From the NCBI RefSeq assembly GCF_018070025.1, contig NZ_JAGPYQ010000001.1, forward strand, positions 1,984,001 to 2,048,000: DNA of 64,000 nt, in the 5' to 3' direction. The position numbers and the translations under genes are program-made. This document shows positions 7,708-16,140 of the stretch, one piece after another. The notes under the pieces are model-generated. The model searched no databases. It worked only from the letters and a program-made list of their open reading frames with translations, and had not been told where the DNA came from. Position 1 is the stretch's first letter, and each line of letters opens with the position of its first letter. Source of the stretch: Streptomyces liliiviolaceus. Lineage in GTDB: Bacteria > Actinomycetota > Actinomycetes > Streptomycetales > Streptomycetaceae.

Positions 7708-9608
7708 GTCTCCTCGTCGTCGGGCTGAGTCACCGCAGCGCTCCGGTCAGCGTCCTGGAGCGCGCCGCGCTGTCCGCGGACGCCCAGATCAAGCTGCTCC
7801 AGGACACGGTCGCCGCCGAACCGGCCACCGAGGCCGCGGTGCTCGCCACCTGCAACCGGATCGAGCTCTACGCCGACGTGGACAAGTTCCACGCCGGTGT
7901 CGCCGAGCTCTCCACGCTGCTCGCGCAGCACAGCGGGGTCGGACTGGAAGAGCTCACCCCTTATCTGTACGTGCACTACGAGGACCGGGCCGTCCACCAT
8001 CTCTTCTCGGTGGCGTGCGGACTCGACTCGATGGTGGTCGGCGAGGGCCAGATCCTCGGCCAGATCAAGGACGCGCTGGCCACCGCGCAGGAGCTGCACT
8101 CGGCCGGCCGGCTGCTGAACGACCTGTTCCAGCAGGCGCTGCGGGTCGGCAAGCGCGCTCACTCCGAGACCGGCATCGACCGGGCCGGGCAGTCCCTGGT
8201 GACCTTCGGCCTGGAGCAGTTCGCCGAGGGTACGACGGTCGACGCTTGGGCCCGCGACAAGCGGGTCCTCGTGATCGGCGCCGGCTCGATGTCCTCGCTG
8301 GCCGCCGCCACCCTGGCCCGCGCCGGCGTGGCCGAAGTGGTCGTCGCCAACCGGACGTTCGACCGGGCCGAGCGGCTCGCCACCCTGCTCGTGGAGCAGT
8401 ACGCGCGCGGTGCGGTACGGGAGGGCGGCACCGACGTGGTGGCCCGTGCCGTGCCGATCGACGCCGTCGCGGATGAACTGACACGTGCCGACGTCGTCGT
8501 GTCGTGCACCGGCGCGACCGGTCTCGTCCTCACCGCCGAGGTCGTCACGACCGCGATGGCGGGGCGTGCGGTGCGGGTGCCCGCTCCGGCCTCGGCCCCG
8601 GCCCCGGGTTCCGGTGCGCGCGGCGCCTCCGCCGTACGGGGTGAACTGCCGCCCACCAGCGTCGGCACCGAGGAGAACTGTCCCCTCGACCCCGCCGCCG
8701 CGCAGAGCGCACAGAGCGTGCAGGGCACCGCCGGGTTCTCCGTGCTCGGCGAGGCCGCCGTGGCCGGGATGGGCGCGGCCGAACTGGAACAGCACGCCGC
8801 CTGGGTCGACAAGGGCGCGTCGGCGGCGGCCGCCGAGGGCCAGCCCGGCTCCGTCGCACTGCTCGACCCGGCCGCCGAGGCCGAGGCCATCACCGCCCTC
8901 GCCGCCGCCGCGGCCCTCCTCGGACGGGTGCCCGAGCGGCGCCGGCCCGAGCCCGTCGCCGAGGTGCCCCGGCCCACCCCCGTGCTCTCGCTGCTCGACC
9001 TCGCCATGCCCCGTGACATCGACGCGGCCGCGCACCGGCTGCCCGGGGTGCGACTGGTGGACATCGAGTCCCTCGCCGAGGCGTCCGCCGACGCGCCCAT
9101 GGCCGCCGACGTGGACCAGGTGCGACGGATCGTCTCCGACGAGGTCGCCGCCTTCGGCGCCGCGCTGCGCGCCGCACACATCACCCCGACCGTCGTGGCG
9201 CTGCGCACGATGGCCGCCGACGTCGTCGCGGGCGAGATCGCCCGGCTCGACGGACGGCTGCCCGGCCTCGACGACAAGCAGCGCAGCGAGATCACCCAGA
9301 CCGTGCGACGCGTCGTGGACAAACTGCTCCACGCGCCGACCGTACGGGTCAAGCAACTGGCCGCCGAGCCCGGCGGTGCCGGGTACGCGGACGCGCTGCG
9401 GACCCTGTTCGACCTGGACCAGGAGACGGTCGCGGCCGTTTCGCGGGCCGAGGGGCGGGACGCCGACACCGGGACCGGTACCGATACCGGCAGCGGTGCG
9501 GGTGAGGGGCGTCCCGGCGACCGTGGGTTCGGCGACAGCGGGCGCGTCGTCGGCAGGAATTTCGACAGCGACAACTTCGAGAGCGCCGAAAACCGAGGGC
9601 GAGCATGA
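7704..9608 (+). CDS. hemA: Glutamyl-tRNA reductase
   Basis: This enzyme reduces glutamyl-tRNA with NADPH to glutamate-1-semialdehyde, the first committed step of C5 heme synthesis. The catalytic region LATCNRIELY places Cys50. VVGEGQILGQIKDA (about 111-124) and the NADPH site VLVIGAGSMSSLAAATLA (near 190) follow. At 634 residues it is much longer than most bacterial GluTRs (about 420-480), because an Ala/Pro-rich stretch of some 140 residues (about 280-425) is inserted between the NADPH domain and LLDLAMPRDID. The tail after residue ~575 is also low-complexity. Such an insertion is known in Streptomyces HemA. It overlaps rex and hemC by 4 bases each. Confidence 0.96.
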   Translation: MSLLVVGLSHRSAPVSVLERAALSADAQIKLLQDTVAAEPATEAAVLATCNRIELYADVDKFHAGVAELSTLLAQHSGVGLEELTPYLYVHYEDRAVHHLFSVACGLDSMVVGEGQILGQIKDALATAQELHSAGRLLNDLFQQALRVGKRAHSETGIDRAGQSLVTFGLEQFAEGTTVDAWARDKRVLVIGAGSMSSLAAATLARAGVAEVVVANRTFDRAERLATLLVEQYARGAVREGGTDVVARAVPIDAVADELTRADVVVSCTGATGLVLTAEVVTTAMAGRAVRVPAPASAPAPGSGARGASAVRGELPPTSVGTEENCPLDPAAAQSAQSVQGTAGFSVLGEAAVAGMGAAELEQHAAWVDKGASAAAAEGQPGSVALLDPAAEAEAITALAAAAALLGRVPERRRPEPVAEVPRPTPVLSLLDLAMPRDIDAAAHRLPGVRLVDIESLAEASADAPMAADVDQVRRIVSDEVAAFGAALRAAHITPTVVALRTMAADVVAGEIARLDGRLPGLDDKQRSEITQTVRRVVDKLLHAPTVRVKQLAAEPGGAGYADALRTLFDLDQETVAAVSRAEGRDADTGTGTDTGSGAGEGRPGDRGFGDSGRVVGRNFDSDNFESAENRGRA

Positions 9609-10564
9609 CTGAGCAGGCACTGAGGCTCGGGACCAGGCGGAGCAGACTCGCCATGGCCCAGTCCGGGCAGGTGGCGGACGCCGTGAGCCAGGTGACCGGA
9701 CGGCCCGTCGAGCTCGTGGAGATCACGACCTACGGGGACACGTCCCGTGAGCACCTCGCGCAGATCGGCGGCACGGGCGTCTTCGTGACCGCCCTGCGCG
9801 ACGCGCTGCTGCGCGGGGAGGTCGACTTCGCCGTGCACTCCCTCAAGGACCTGCCGACCGGGCAGCCCGACGAGCTCGCGCTGGCCGCCGTACCCGTCCG
9901 CGCGGACGTCCGTGACGTGCTGATCGCACGCGACGGTCTGACGTTCGCCGAGCTTCCGGCCGGGGCGCGGATCGGCACCGGTTCGCCGCGCCGGATGGCC
10001 CAGCTGAACGCGTACGCGCGTGACCTCGGGCTGACGATCGAGACCGTTCCGATCCGCGGGAACATCGACACGCGGATCGGGTTCGTGCGGGACGGCGAGC
10101 TGGACGGTGTCGTGCTCGCCGCCGCCGGGCTGGAACGCGTCGGACGGACCGCCGAAGTGACCGACTTCCTGCCGGTCGACATCATTTTGCCCGCCCCCGG
10201 CCAGGGGGCCCTCGCGATCGAGTGCGCCGCGGACAACGCGGACCTCGTCGCTGCGCTCGCCGAGCTCGACGACCCGTACACCCGGGCCGCCGTGACCGCC
10301 GAGCGGTCCCTGCTCGCCGCCCTGGAGGCCGGTTGCAGCGCACCTGTGGGTGCCTTCGCCGACCTTCTGGCCGACGGGCAGATTGTCAAGGAATTGCGCC
10401 TGCGCGGCGTCGTCGGCACGACCGACGGCTCGACGCTGGTGCAGTTGTCCACCACCGGTCCCGTGCCCGAGACACATGACCAAGCAATGGCGCTCGGCCG
10501 TGAACTCGCTGCCGAGATGCTTGCCAAGGGCGCGGCCGGTCTGATGGGGGAGCGAGTACATTGA
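9605..10564 (+). CDS. hemC: Hydroxymethylbilane synthase (porphobilinogen deaminase)
   Basis: This 319-residue enzyme joins four porphobilinogens into hydroxymethylbilane. Family blocks are clear: RLGTRRSRLAMAQS, VHSLKDLP, RIGTGSPRRMAQL, PIRGNIDTRIG, LPAPGQGALAIEC, and EAGCSAPVGAF with the Cys (residue 244) that carries the dipyrromethane cofactor. The ATG overlaps the hemA stop. The 3' end overlaps the hemD TTG start. Confidence 0.97.
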   Translation: MTEQALRLGTRRSRLAMAQSGQVADAVSQVTGRPVELVEITTYGDTSREHLAQIGGTGVFVTALRDALLRGEVDFAVHSLKDLPTGQPDELALAAVPVRADVRDVLIARDGLTFAELPAGARIGTGSPRRMAQLNAYARDLGLTIETVPIRGNIDTRIGFVRDGELDGVVLAAAGLERVGRTAEVTDFLPVDIILPAPGQGALAIECAADNADLVAALAELDDPYTRAAVTAERSLLAALEAGCSAPVGAFADLLADGQIVKELRLRGVVGTTDGSTLVQLSTTGPVPETHDQAMALGRELAAEMLAKGAAGLMGERVH

Positions 10565-12249
10565 GCCCCACCACCCTTCCCATCGGCCTCGAACACGGGC
10601 ACGTCACCTTCCTCGGTGCCGGACCCGGTGATCCGGGACTGCTGACTCTGCGCGCCGTCGAGGCGCTGGGGAACGCTGATGTCCTGGTCGCCGAACCCGA
10701 AGTGCTCGACGTCGTCCGCACGCACGCCAGACGAAACGTCACCGTGCTCGACACCGATACGGGCGCGAGCCCGGACACGCCTCAGCTGAAGGTAGTTGAC
10801 GGCACGTCAGCCACCTCTGGCGTCCCCGCGTCGAAGGACGCGGCCAATATTGTCATGGAGGCCGCGAGGGGCGGCAGGCGGGTCGTCCGTGCGGTCTCGG
10901 GCGACCCCGGGCTCGACGCGTACGCGGCCGGCGAGATGCTCGCCTGCGCCGCCGCGGGTGTGCCTTTCGAGGTCGTGCCCGGTGTCGCCGCCGCCGTGGG
11001 TGTGCCCGCGTACGCGGGTGTGCCGTTGCGGGACGCCGAGGGTGCGGACGTGCGGTTCGTCGACGCCCGTACCGCGTCCGCGCGGTGCTGGGCCGAGGTC
11101 GGGGCGTCCGACGGGACCGTCGTCGTCTCTGCCGCGCTCGATTCTGTGGCTGCGGCCGCGGGGGAGCTCGTGGCGGCGGGCCGTAAGCCCGACACCCCCA
11201 TGACCGTCACCGTCGCCGGTACCACCACGCGGCAGCGGACCTGGTGCGCCACGCTCGGCACCATCGCGCAGACGCTGAAGCAGGCCAAGGTGCTGCCCTC
11301 GCCCGAGGGCGGGCGGCCGGTGATAGCCGTGGTCGGTGAGCGTTCCTCCGCCGCTCAGCGTGAGCAGCTCTCGTGGTTCGAGTCCAAGCCGCTGTTCGGC
11401 TGGAAGGTGCTCGTGCCGCGTACGAAGGAGCAGGCGGCGTCGCTCTCCGACCAGCTGCGGTCGTACGGGGCCGTGCCGCACGAGGTGCCCACGATCGCCG
11501 TGGAGCCGCCGCGGACGCCGCAGCAGATGGAGCGGGCGGTCAAGGGGCTCGTCACCGGGCGGTACGAGTGGATCGCCTTCACGTCGGTGAACGCGGTCAA
11601 GGCCGTGCGGGAGAAGTTCGAGGAGTACGGGCTCGACGCGCGTGCTTTCGCCGGGATCAAGGTCGCTGCCGTGGGGGAGCAGACCGCGAAGGCTCTGATC
11701 GCTTTCGGGGTCAAGCCTGATCTGGTGCCCAGTGGGGAGCAGTCCGCTGCGGGGTTGCTGGAGGATTGGCCGCCTTACGATCCCGTTTTCGATCCGATCG
11801 ATCGGGTGTTTCTGCCTCGGGCCGATATCGCGACCGAGACGTTGGTCGCCGGGTTGATCGAGCTCGGGTGGGAGGTTGATGACGTCACGGCTTATCGGAC
11901 CGTGCGTGCTTCGCCGCCGCCTGCGGATACTCGTGAGGCGATCAAGGGCGGTGGGTTCGATGCCGTTCTCTTCACGTCGTCCAGCACTGTGCGGAACCTG
12001 GTCGGTATTGCCGGGAAGCCTCACAACGTGACCGTTATCGCGTGTATTGGGCCCGCTACGGCGAAAACCGCTGAAGAGCATGGGCTGCGTGTCGACGTCA
12101 TGTCGCCCGAGCCGTCCGTGCACCGGCTTGCCGAGGCGTTGGCGGAGTTCGGGCTTCGGCGGCGGGCTTCCGCTCTTGAGGCCGGGGATCCTGTCACCCG
12201 GCCCAGCGAGCGACGGCCCGGGTCTCGGCGGCGGCGTACCACCACGTAG
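10561..12249 (+). CDS. hemD: Uroporphyrinogen-III synthase fused to a C-methyltransferase domain
   Basis: This 562-residue protein has two domains. Residues ~12-250 resemble the tetrapyrrole methylase (SUMT/CobA) family (VTFLGAGPGDPGLLTLRAVEAL, VRAVSGDPGLDAYAAGEM, FEVVPGVAAAVGVPAYAGVPL). Residues ~275-540 are a uroporphyrinogen-III synthase (GWKVLVPRTKEQAASL, WIAFTSVNAV, VAAVGEQTAKAL, FTSSSTVRNL, CIGPATAKTAEEHGL). The fusion is standard in Streptomyces. It cyclises hydroxymethylbilane; the methylase half could feed siroheme or cobalamin. The TTG at 10561 overlaps the hemC stop. From about 11,650 on, codons with T in third position become noticeably commoner. Confidence 0.95.
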   Translation: MSPTTLPIGLEHGHVTFLGAGPGDPGLLTLRAVEALGNADVLVAEPEVLDVVRTHARRNVTVLDTDTGASPDTPQLKVVDGTSATSGVPASKDAANIVMEAARGGRRVVRAVSGDPGLDAYAAGEMLACAAAGVPFEVVPGVAAAVGVPAYAGVPLRDAEGADVRFVDARTASARCWAEVGASDGTVVVSAALDSVAAAAGELVAAGRKPDTPMTVTVAGTTTRQRTWCATLGTIAQTLKQAKVLPSPEGGRPVIAVVGERSSAAQREQLSWFESKPLFGWKVLVPRTKEQAASLSDQLRSYGAVPHEVPTIAVEPPRTPQQMERAVKGLVTGRYEWIAFTSVNAVKAVREKFEEYGLDARAFAGIKVAAVGEQTAKALIAFGVKPDLVPSGEQSAAGLLEDWPPYDPVFDPIDRVFLPRADIATETLVAGLIELGWEVDDVTAYRTVRASPPPADTREAIKGGGFDAVLFTSSSTVRNLVGIAGKPHNVTVIACIGPATAKTAEEHGLRVDVMSPEPSVHRLAEALAEFGLRRRASALEAGDPVTRPSERRPGSRRRRTTT

Positions 12250-12313
12250 TTCGTTTGCGGGTGGGCTGTTGGGTGATCCTTTGCGGGCGGACCGTTGTGT
12301 GGTCCGTGGGTCG

Positions 12314-12428
12314 GGGCCGTGCCGGTACGTCGAGTCCGTCGCCTTCCGGGTGTACTGCCGTACGCCTGGAAGTGTGGGGTTTTTTGCAGGAGCCCTATGC
12401 GACGGACTTCGACGTACCGGCACGGCCC
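12314..12428. repeat. Long imperfect inverted repeat between hemD and hemB
   Basis: The left arm 12314-12342 and right arm 12399-12428 are complementary over 29-30 bases with a single one-base bulge. The 56-base centre holds a second imperfect stem that starts CTTCCGGGTGTAC and ends GTACGCCTGGAAG (12343-12371). The structure occupies most of the 258-bp hemD-hemB gap. It is far larger than an ordinary terminator; whether it ends hemD transcription, affects hemB, or is a small mobile palindrome is open. Confidence 0.85.
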
Positions 12429-12507
12429 GCTTCCGTTGCGTTGCGGGGTGCCGCGCTCCGACTGGGCGTCGGCAAAGGCAGCTGTGGGGCGGGCGTAGCG
12501 TGGTCTC

Positions 12508-13500
12508 ATGACGACGTACGGATCCTTTCCCGGCAGCCGGCCGCGGCGGCTGCGGACCAGTCCTGTGATGCGGCGCATGGTTGCCGAGACCCGGCTGCAT
12601 CCCGCTGACTTCATCCTTCCCGCGTTTGTGCGTGAAGGTATTTCCGAGCCTGTTCCCATTGCCGCGATGCCCGGCGTCGTGCAGCACACCCGGGACACTC
12701 TGAAGAAGGCCGCCGCCGAGGCCGTGGCCGCGGGGATCTCCGGGATCATGCTGTTCGGTGTGCCGGAGGAGTCGAAGAAGGATGCCCTCGGCACCGCTGG
12801 GACCGATCCCGACGGGATTCTGCAGGTCGCCCTTCGGGACGTGCGCAGTGAGGTCGGGGACGAGTTGCTGGTGATGTCCGATCTCTGTCTCGACGAGACC
12901 ACTGATCACGGGCATTGTGGGGTGCTGGACGCCGAAGGGCGCGTCGACAATGACGCGACCCTGGAGCGTTATGCCGAGATGGCTCAGGTGCAGGCCGATG
13001 CCGGGGCCCATGTCGTGGGGCCCAGCGGGATGATGGACGGGCAGATCGGGGTCGTCCGTGACGCTCTCGATCAGATCGGGCGCGAGGACGTGGCGGTGCT
13101 CGCCTATACCGTCAAGTACGCGTCCGCTTTCTTCGGGCCGTTCCGCGAGGCTGTCGGGTCCTCCTTGAAGGGAGACCGGAAGACCTATCAGCAGGACCCC
13201 GCCAATGCGCGGGAGTCGTTGCGGGAATTGGCGCTCGATCTTGAAGAGGGCGCCGACATGGTGATGGTGAAGCCCGCCGGGCCCTATTTGGACATCCTCG
13301 CGCGTGTTGCGGACACGGTGGATGTGCCCGTCGTCGCTTACCAGATCTCCGGGGAGTATTCGATGATCGAGGCCGCCGCTGAAAAGGGGTGGATCGATCG
13401 GGATGCGGCGATCCTGGAGGCGTTGACCGGGATTCGCCGGGCCGGGGCCCGGAACATTCTCACGTACTGGGCGACCGAGGTGGCGCAGAAGCTGCGTTGA
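12508..13500 (+). CDS. hemB: Delta-aminolevulinic acid dehydratase (porphobilinogen synthase)
   Basis: This 330-residue enzyme condenses two 5-aminolevulinates to porphobilinogen. The two active-site lysines are Lys203 ([15 protein letters not shown]) and Lys255 ([13 protein letters not shown]). The metal loop reads [16 protein letters not shown]: two of the three zinc cysteines are kept and the middle one is Asp, so this is not a pure zinc-type site. No ribosome site precedes the ATG at 12508. A TAGCGT box lies 6 bases upstream (12496-12501), which suggests a leaderless transcript and a promoter separate from hemACD. Confidence 0.96.
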   Translation: MTTYGSFPGSRPRRLRTSPVMRRMVAETRLHPADFILPAFVREGISEPVPIAAMPGVVQHTRDTLKKAAAEAVAAGISGIMLFGVPEESKKDALGTAGTDPDGILQVALRDVRSEVGDELLVMSDLCLDETTDHGHCGVLDAEGRVDNDATLERYAEMAQVQADAGAHVVGPSGMMDGQIGVVRDALDQIGREDVAVLAYTVKYASAFFGPFREAVGSSLKGDRKTYQQDPANARESLRELALDLEEGADMVMVKPAGPYLDILARVADTVDVPVVAYQISGEYSMIEAAAEKGWIDRDAAILEALTGIRRAGARNILTYWATEVAQKLR

Positions 13501-13642
13501 GGCGCCAGGACGGCTGCTGGGTCCCGTCGGCCGCCGAGCCCTCGTCGCGTATGCCCTCCCCGTTGTCGCACGCGGTCAGGGTCAGGGCGGCCACCGCGAG
13601 CGCGGCGGCGAGCAGACGTGCGCGGACGGTGCGTGCGGACAT
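13460..13642 (-). CDS. Small putative lipoprotein
   Basis: This 60-residue protein begins [17 protein letters not shown] and has a typical lipobox (LTLTAC, Cys at about 25) after a basic n-region and hydrophobic core. The remaining ~35 residues are polar and of unknown role. On the minus strand GAGGAG sits 7 bases before the ATG at 13642, a very good ribosome site, which is the main reason to accept so short a gene. Its 3' end overlaps the end of hemB by 41 bases in the opposite direction. No function is recognised. Confidence 0.7.
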   Translation of the reverse strand: MSARTVRARLLAAALAVAALTLTACDNGEGIRDEGSAADGTQQPSWRLNAASAPPRSPST

Positions 13643-13858
13643 CCGGTGAACTCCTCGTTGCGGTACGGGTGATGGCACGGGCCGCCCGGCCGGGTGCCTC
13701 GGGCGGCGTGCTTGGATGGCCCCAGCTTGTGCGGAGATACGTCCCGGCCGCGACAGCTGCGAGAACTTTGGGACGCCGGAACGGCCGCAGCAGCTCTGAC
13801 GTGGGGAAACGACCTGCCCCTGGAATGCGGATCCGGGACGTGGAGAGAGGTGCGGACG

Positions 13859-15154
13859 GTGGCGGGGGACGAGTTCACGGAGCTGCTGGGGCGGCTGAAG
13901 GAGCGGTCCGGGCTCAGTTACGGGGTCCTGGGGAAGCGGCTGCACACGAGCGCGTCCACCCTGCACCGGTACGTCAACGGGGATGCCGTGCCGACGGACT
14001 ACGCGCCCGTGGAGCGGTTCGCGCGGGTCTGCCGGGCGACCCCCGAGGAACTGGTCGAGCTGCATCGGCGGTGGGTTCTCGCGGATGCGCGGCGGAAGCA
14101 GAAGTCGACTGGCGGAGCTGCGGGAGAGGAGGAGGGGGAGGGGGAGGGGAGCGAGGTTCCGGGTGGGGAGGGGGCCGCGGTGGCCGTTGCCTCCGAGGGG
14201 GAAGCCGGCGATCTTCTGGTCTCTCCGCAGGTCGCTCCTTCGGGCTCGCGGCGGCGTGCCGTCGTGGTTGTCGGAGCCGCCGTGGTCGCCGCCGTCGTGT
14301 CCGTGGTGCTCGTCGCGCAGTTCGTGGGGAGCGGTGGCGGGGAGGGGCGTGAGCGGGGTGTCGGAGCCGCCTCGTCCGCCGACGATCGGCCGGAGGTCTC
14401 CGAGTCCGGCGGGGTGAAGGGTGAGTCCGCCTCTCCGTCCGCCTCGCGTTCGGGAAGTCCCTCTGCGTCCGTCGGACCCTCCGTCTCGCCGAGTGGCGGA
14501 GCGGCGGGGGGCGCCGGAGGGGCCGGGGGCGCGGAGGGTGCCACCGCGCCCATCGTCGCCGTCAACCCGTACAAGTGGGACAGCCCGTGCAGTCAGCACT
14601 ACCTCTTCGACCGGGAGCCGGAGAAGGTGCCCCCGCCGCCGAGCGAGCCCGACGCGCGTGGGTGGGTCAACGCGCTCGGTGGGGTCGCCGCCGGGCAGCA
14701 GATGATCGCGCTGACCGTGCAGGGCACCGGGAAGGCCACCGTCGTCCTGGACGATCTGCATGTGCGGGTGGTGGACAAGAGCGCGCCGCTCGCCTGGAAC
14801 GACTTCGCGATGGGTGTCGGGTGCGGTGGCGGTGTGGAGACCACGTCGTTCGGTGTGAACCTCGACGCCGGGCGGCCCGACACCTCGCCGAAGGCCGGGC
14901 AGCGCGACTTCCCGTACAAGGTGAGCGAGTCCGACCCCGAGGTGTTCTACGTCTTCGCGGACGCCCGGACGTACAACGTGAGCTGGTACCTGGAGCTGGA
15001 GTGGTCCAGCGGGGGGAAGAAGGGGACCGTGCGCGTCGACGACGACGGCAGTCCCTTTCGGACCAGTGGGAACGTGGGGCGGCCCGCCTACGACTATCCG
15101 CTCGGTGACTCCGCCTGGGGGCGCAACGAGTACGAGCCCGATGTGCCCGGCTGA
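13859..15154 (+). CDS. Membrane-anchored helix-turn-helix protein with extracytoplasmic domain
   Basis: This 431-residue protein has an N-terminal XRE-type HTH (about residues 5-65, LLGRLKERSGLSYGVLGKRLHTSASTLHRYV), an acidic Glu/Gly linker, one transmembrane helix (AVVVVGAAVVAAVVSVVLVAQFVG, near 145-167), a Ser/Gly/Pro-rich spacer, and an outside domain of ~200 residues with two Cys (SPCSQHYLF, GVGCGGG). The layout suggests a one-component sensor that reads an outside signal and binds DNA from the membrane, but ligand and targets are unknown. GTG 13859 is preferred because GGAGAGAGG lies 8 bases upstream; GTG 13850 overlaps it. Confidence 0.8.
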   Translation: MAGDEFTELLGRLKERSGLSYGVLGKRLHTSASTLHRYVNGDAVPTDYAPVERFARVCRATPEELVELHRRWVLADARRKQKSTGGAAGEEEGEGEGSEVPGGEGAAVAVASEGEAGDLLVSPQVAPSGSRRRAVVVVGAAVVAAVVSVVLVAQFVGSGGGEGRERGVGAASSADDRPEVSESGGVKGESASPSASRSGSPSASVGPSVSPSGGAAGGAGGAGGAEGATAPIVAVNPYKWDSPCSQHYLFDREPEKVPPPPSEPDARGWVNALGGVAAGQQMIALTVQGTGKATVVLDDLHVRVVDKSAPLAWNDFAMGVGCGGGVETTSFGVNLDAGRPDTSPKAGQRDFPYKVSESDPEVFYVFADARTYNVSWYLELEWSSGGKKGTVRVDDDGSPFRTSGNVGRPAYDYPLGDSAWGRNEYEPDVPG

Positions 15155-15225
15155 GGCACTATCAAGTCACCGCGGGAGTTAGGTTGTTGACCGTTGACTG
15201 ACGCGACTCCCCAGGGAGAGGCCCT

Positions 15226-16128
15226 ATGCCCGGTGATGCTCTCAGCCAGGACCCCGCCGAGCTGAGAAGGAGGATCGACACCACCAAGGCGCACCCGGCC
15301 CGTGTCTACGACGTCTTCCTCGGGGGCAAGGACAACTACCCGGTGGACCGGGCCGCGGCCGCCGCCGCGCTCGCCGCCAATCCGCGCGGCTACCTCGACG
15401 TCCGGCACAACCGCGACTTCCTGCGCCGGGCCGTGAACACGCTGACCGGCGAAGAGGGCATCCGGCAGTACCTGGACATCGGCACCGGGCTGCCGACCCA
15501 GGAGAACGTGCACCAGATCGCCCAGCGGCTCGCCCCGGACTCGCGTGTCGTGTACGTCGACAACGACCCCGTCGTCCTCGCGCATGCGCGCGCCCTGCTC
15601 ACCAGCGGGCCCGAGGGGCTCACCGACTACATCGACGCCGATCTGCAGAACCCGGCCCAGATCCTCGACGCCGCCGCCAAGACCCTGGACTTCGACCAGC
15701 CGATCGCGCTGGCGCTCGTGGCGATCCTGCACTTCGTCGAGGACGAGCGGGCCTACCCGATCGTCCGCGAACTGATCGAGGCCCTGCCTTCGGGAAGCCG
15801 GCTCGTGCTCAGCCATCTCACCGAGGACCTCAACGCCGAGAACGTCCGCGCGGTCCAGCGGACGTACACCGAGCGGGGCTTCACCTTCGTGCTGCGTACG
15901 AAGGCGGAGGTCGAGCGGTTCCTCACCGACAACGGGCTGGAGGTCGACGAGCCCGGTGTCGTACCCGCCCACCACTGGCGGCCCGACAACGCGGCGCCCG
16001 TGCCCGAGCAGCCCGAGCAGCACTACCTCGACGGCCTCGACGACATCGAGAAGGTCCGCTACCGCGACATCAACGATGTGACGGACGCGGACATCAACGT
16101 GTACGCGGTCACCGGTCGCAAGCCCTGA
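15226..16128 (+). CDS. SAM-dependent methyltransferase, DUF574 family
   Basis: This 300-residue protein belongs to the DUF574/Methyltransf_19 family, which is strongly expanded in Streptomyces. Marker blocks are PARVYDVFLGGKDNYPVDR near the N-terminus, IRQYLDIGTGLPTQENVHQIA (SAM motif I), VVYVDNDPVVLAHARALL (motif II) and ALALVAILHFVEDE. The ATG at 15226 follows GGAGAGG. Substrates of this family are not established. The gene stands alone between the HTH gene and a convergent DUF4253 gene only 12 bases away. Confidence 0.9.
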   Translation: MPGDALSQDPAELRRRIDTTKAHPARVYDVFLGGKDNYPVDRAAAAAALAANPRGYLDVRHNRDFLRRAVNTLTGEEGIRQYLDIGTGLPTQENVHQIAQRLAPDSRVVYVDNDPVVLAHARALLTSGPEGLTDYIDADLQNPAQILDAAAKTLDFDQPIALALVAILHFVEDERAYPIVRELIEALPSGSRLVLSHLTEDLNAENVRAVQRTYTERGFTFVLRTKAEVERFLTDNGLEVDEPGVVPAHHWRPDNAAPVPEQPEQHYLDGLDDIEKVRYRDINDVTDADINVYAVTGRKP

Positions 16129-16140
16129 GCGGGCGCCGGG

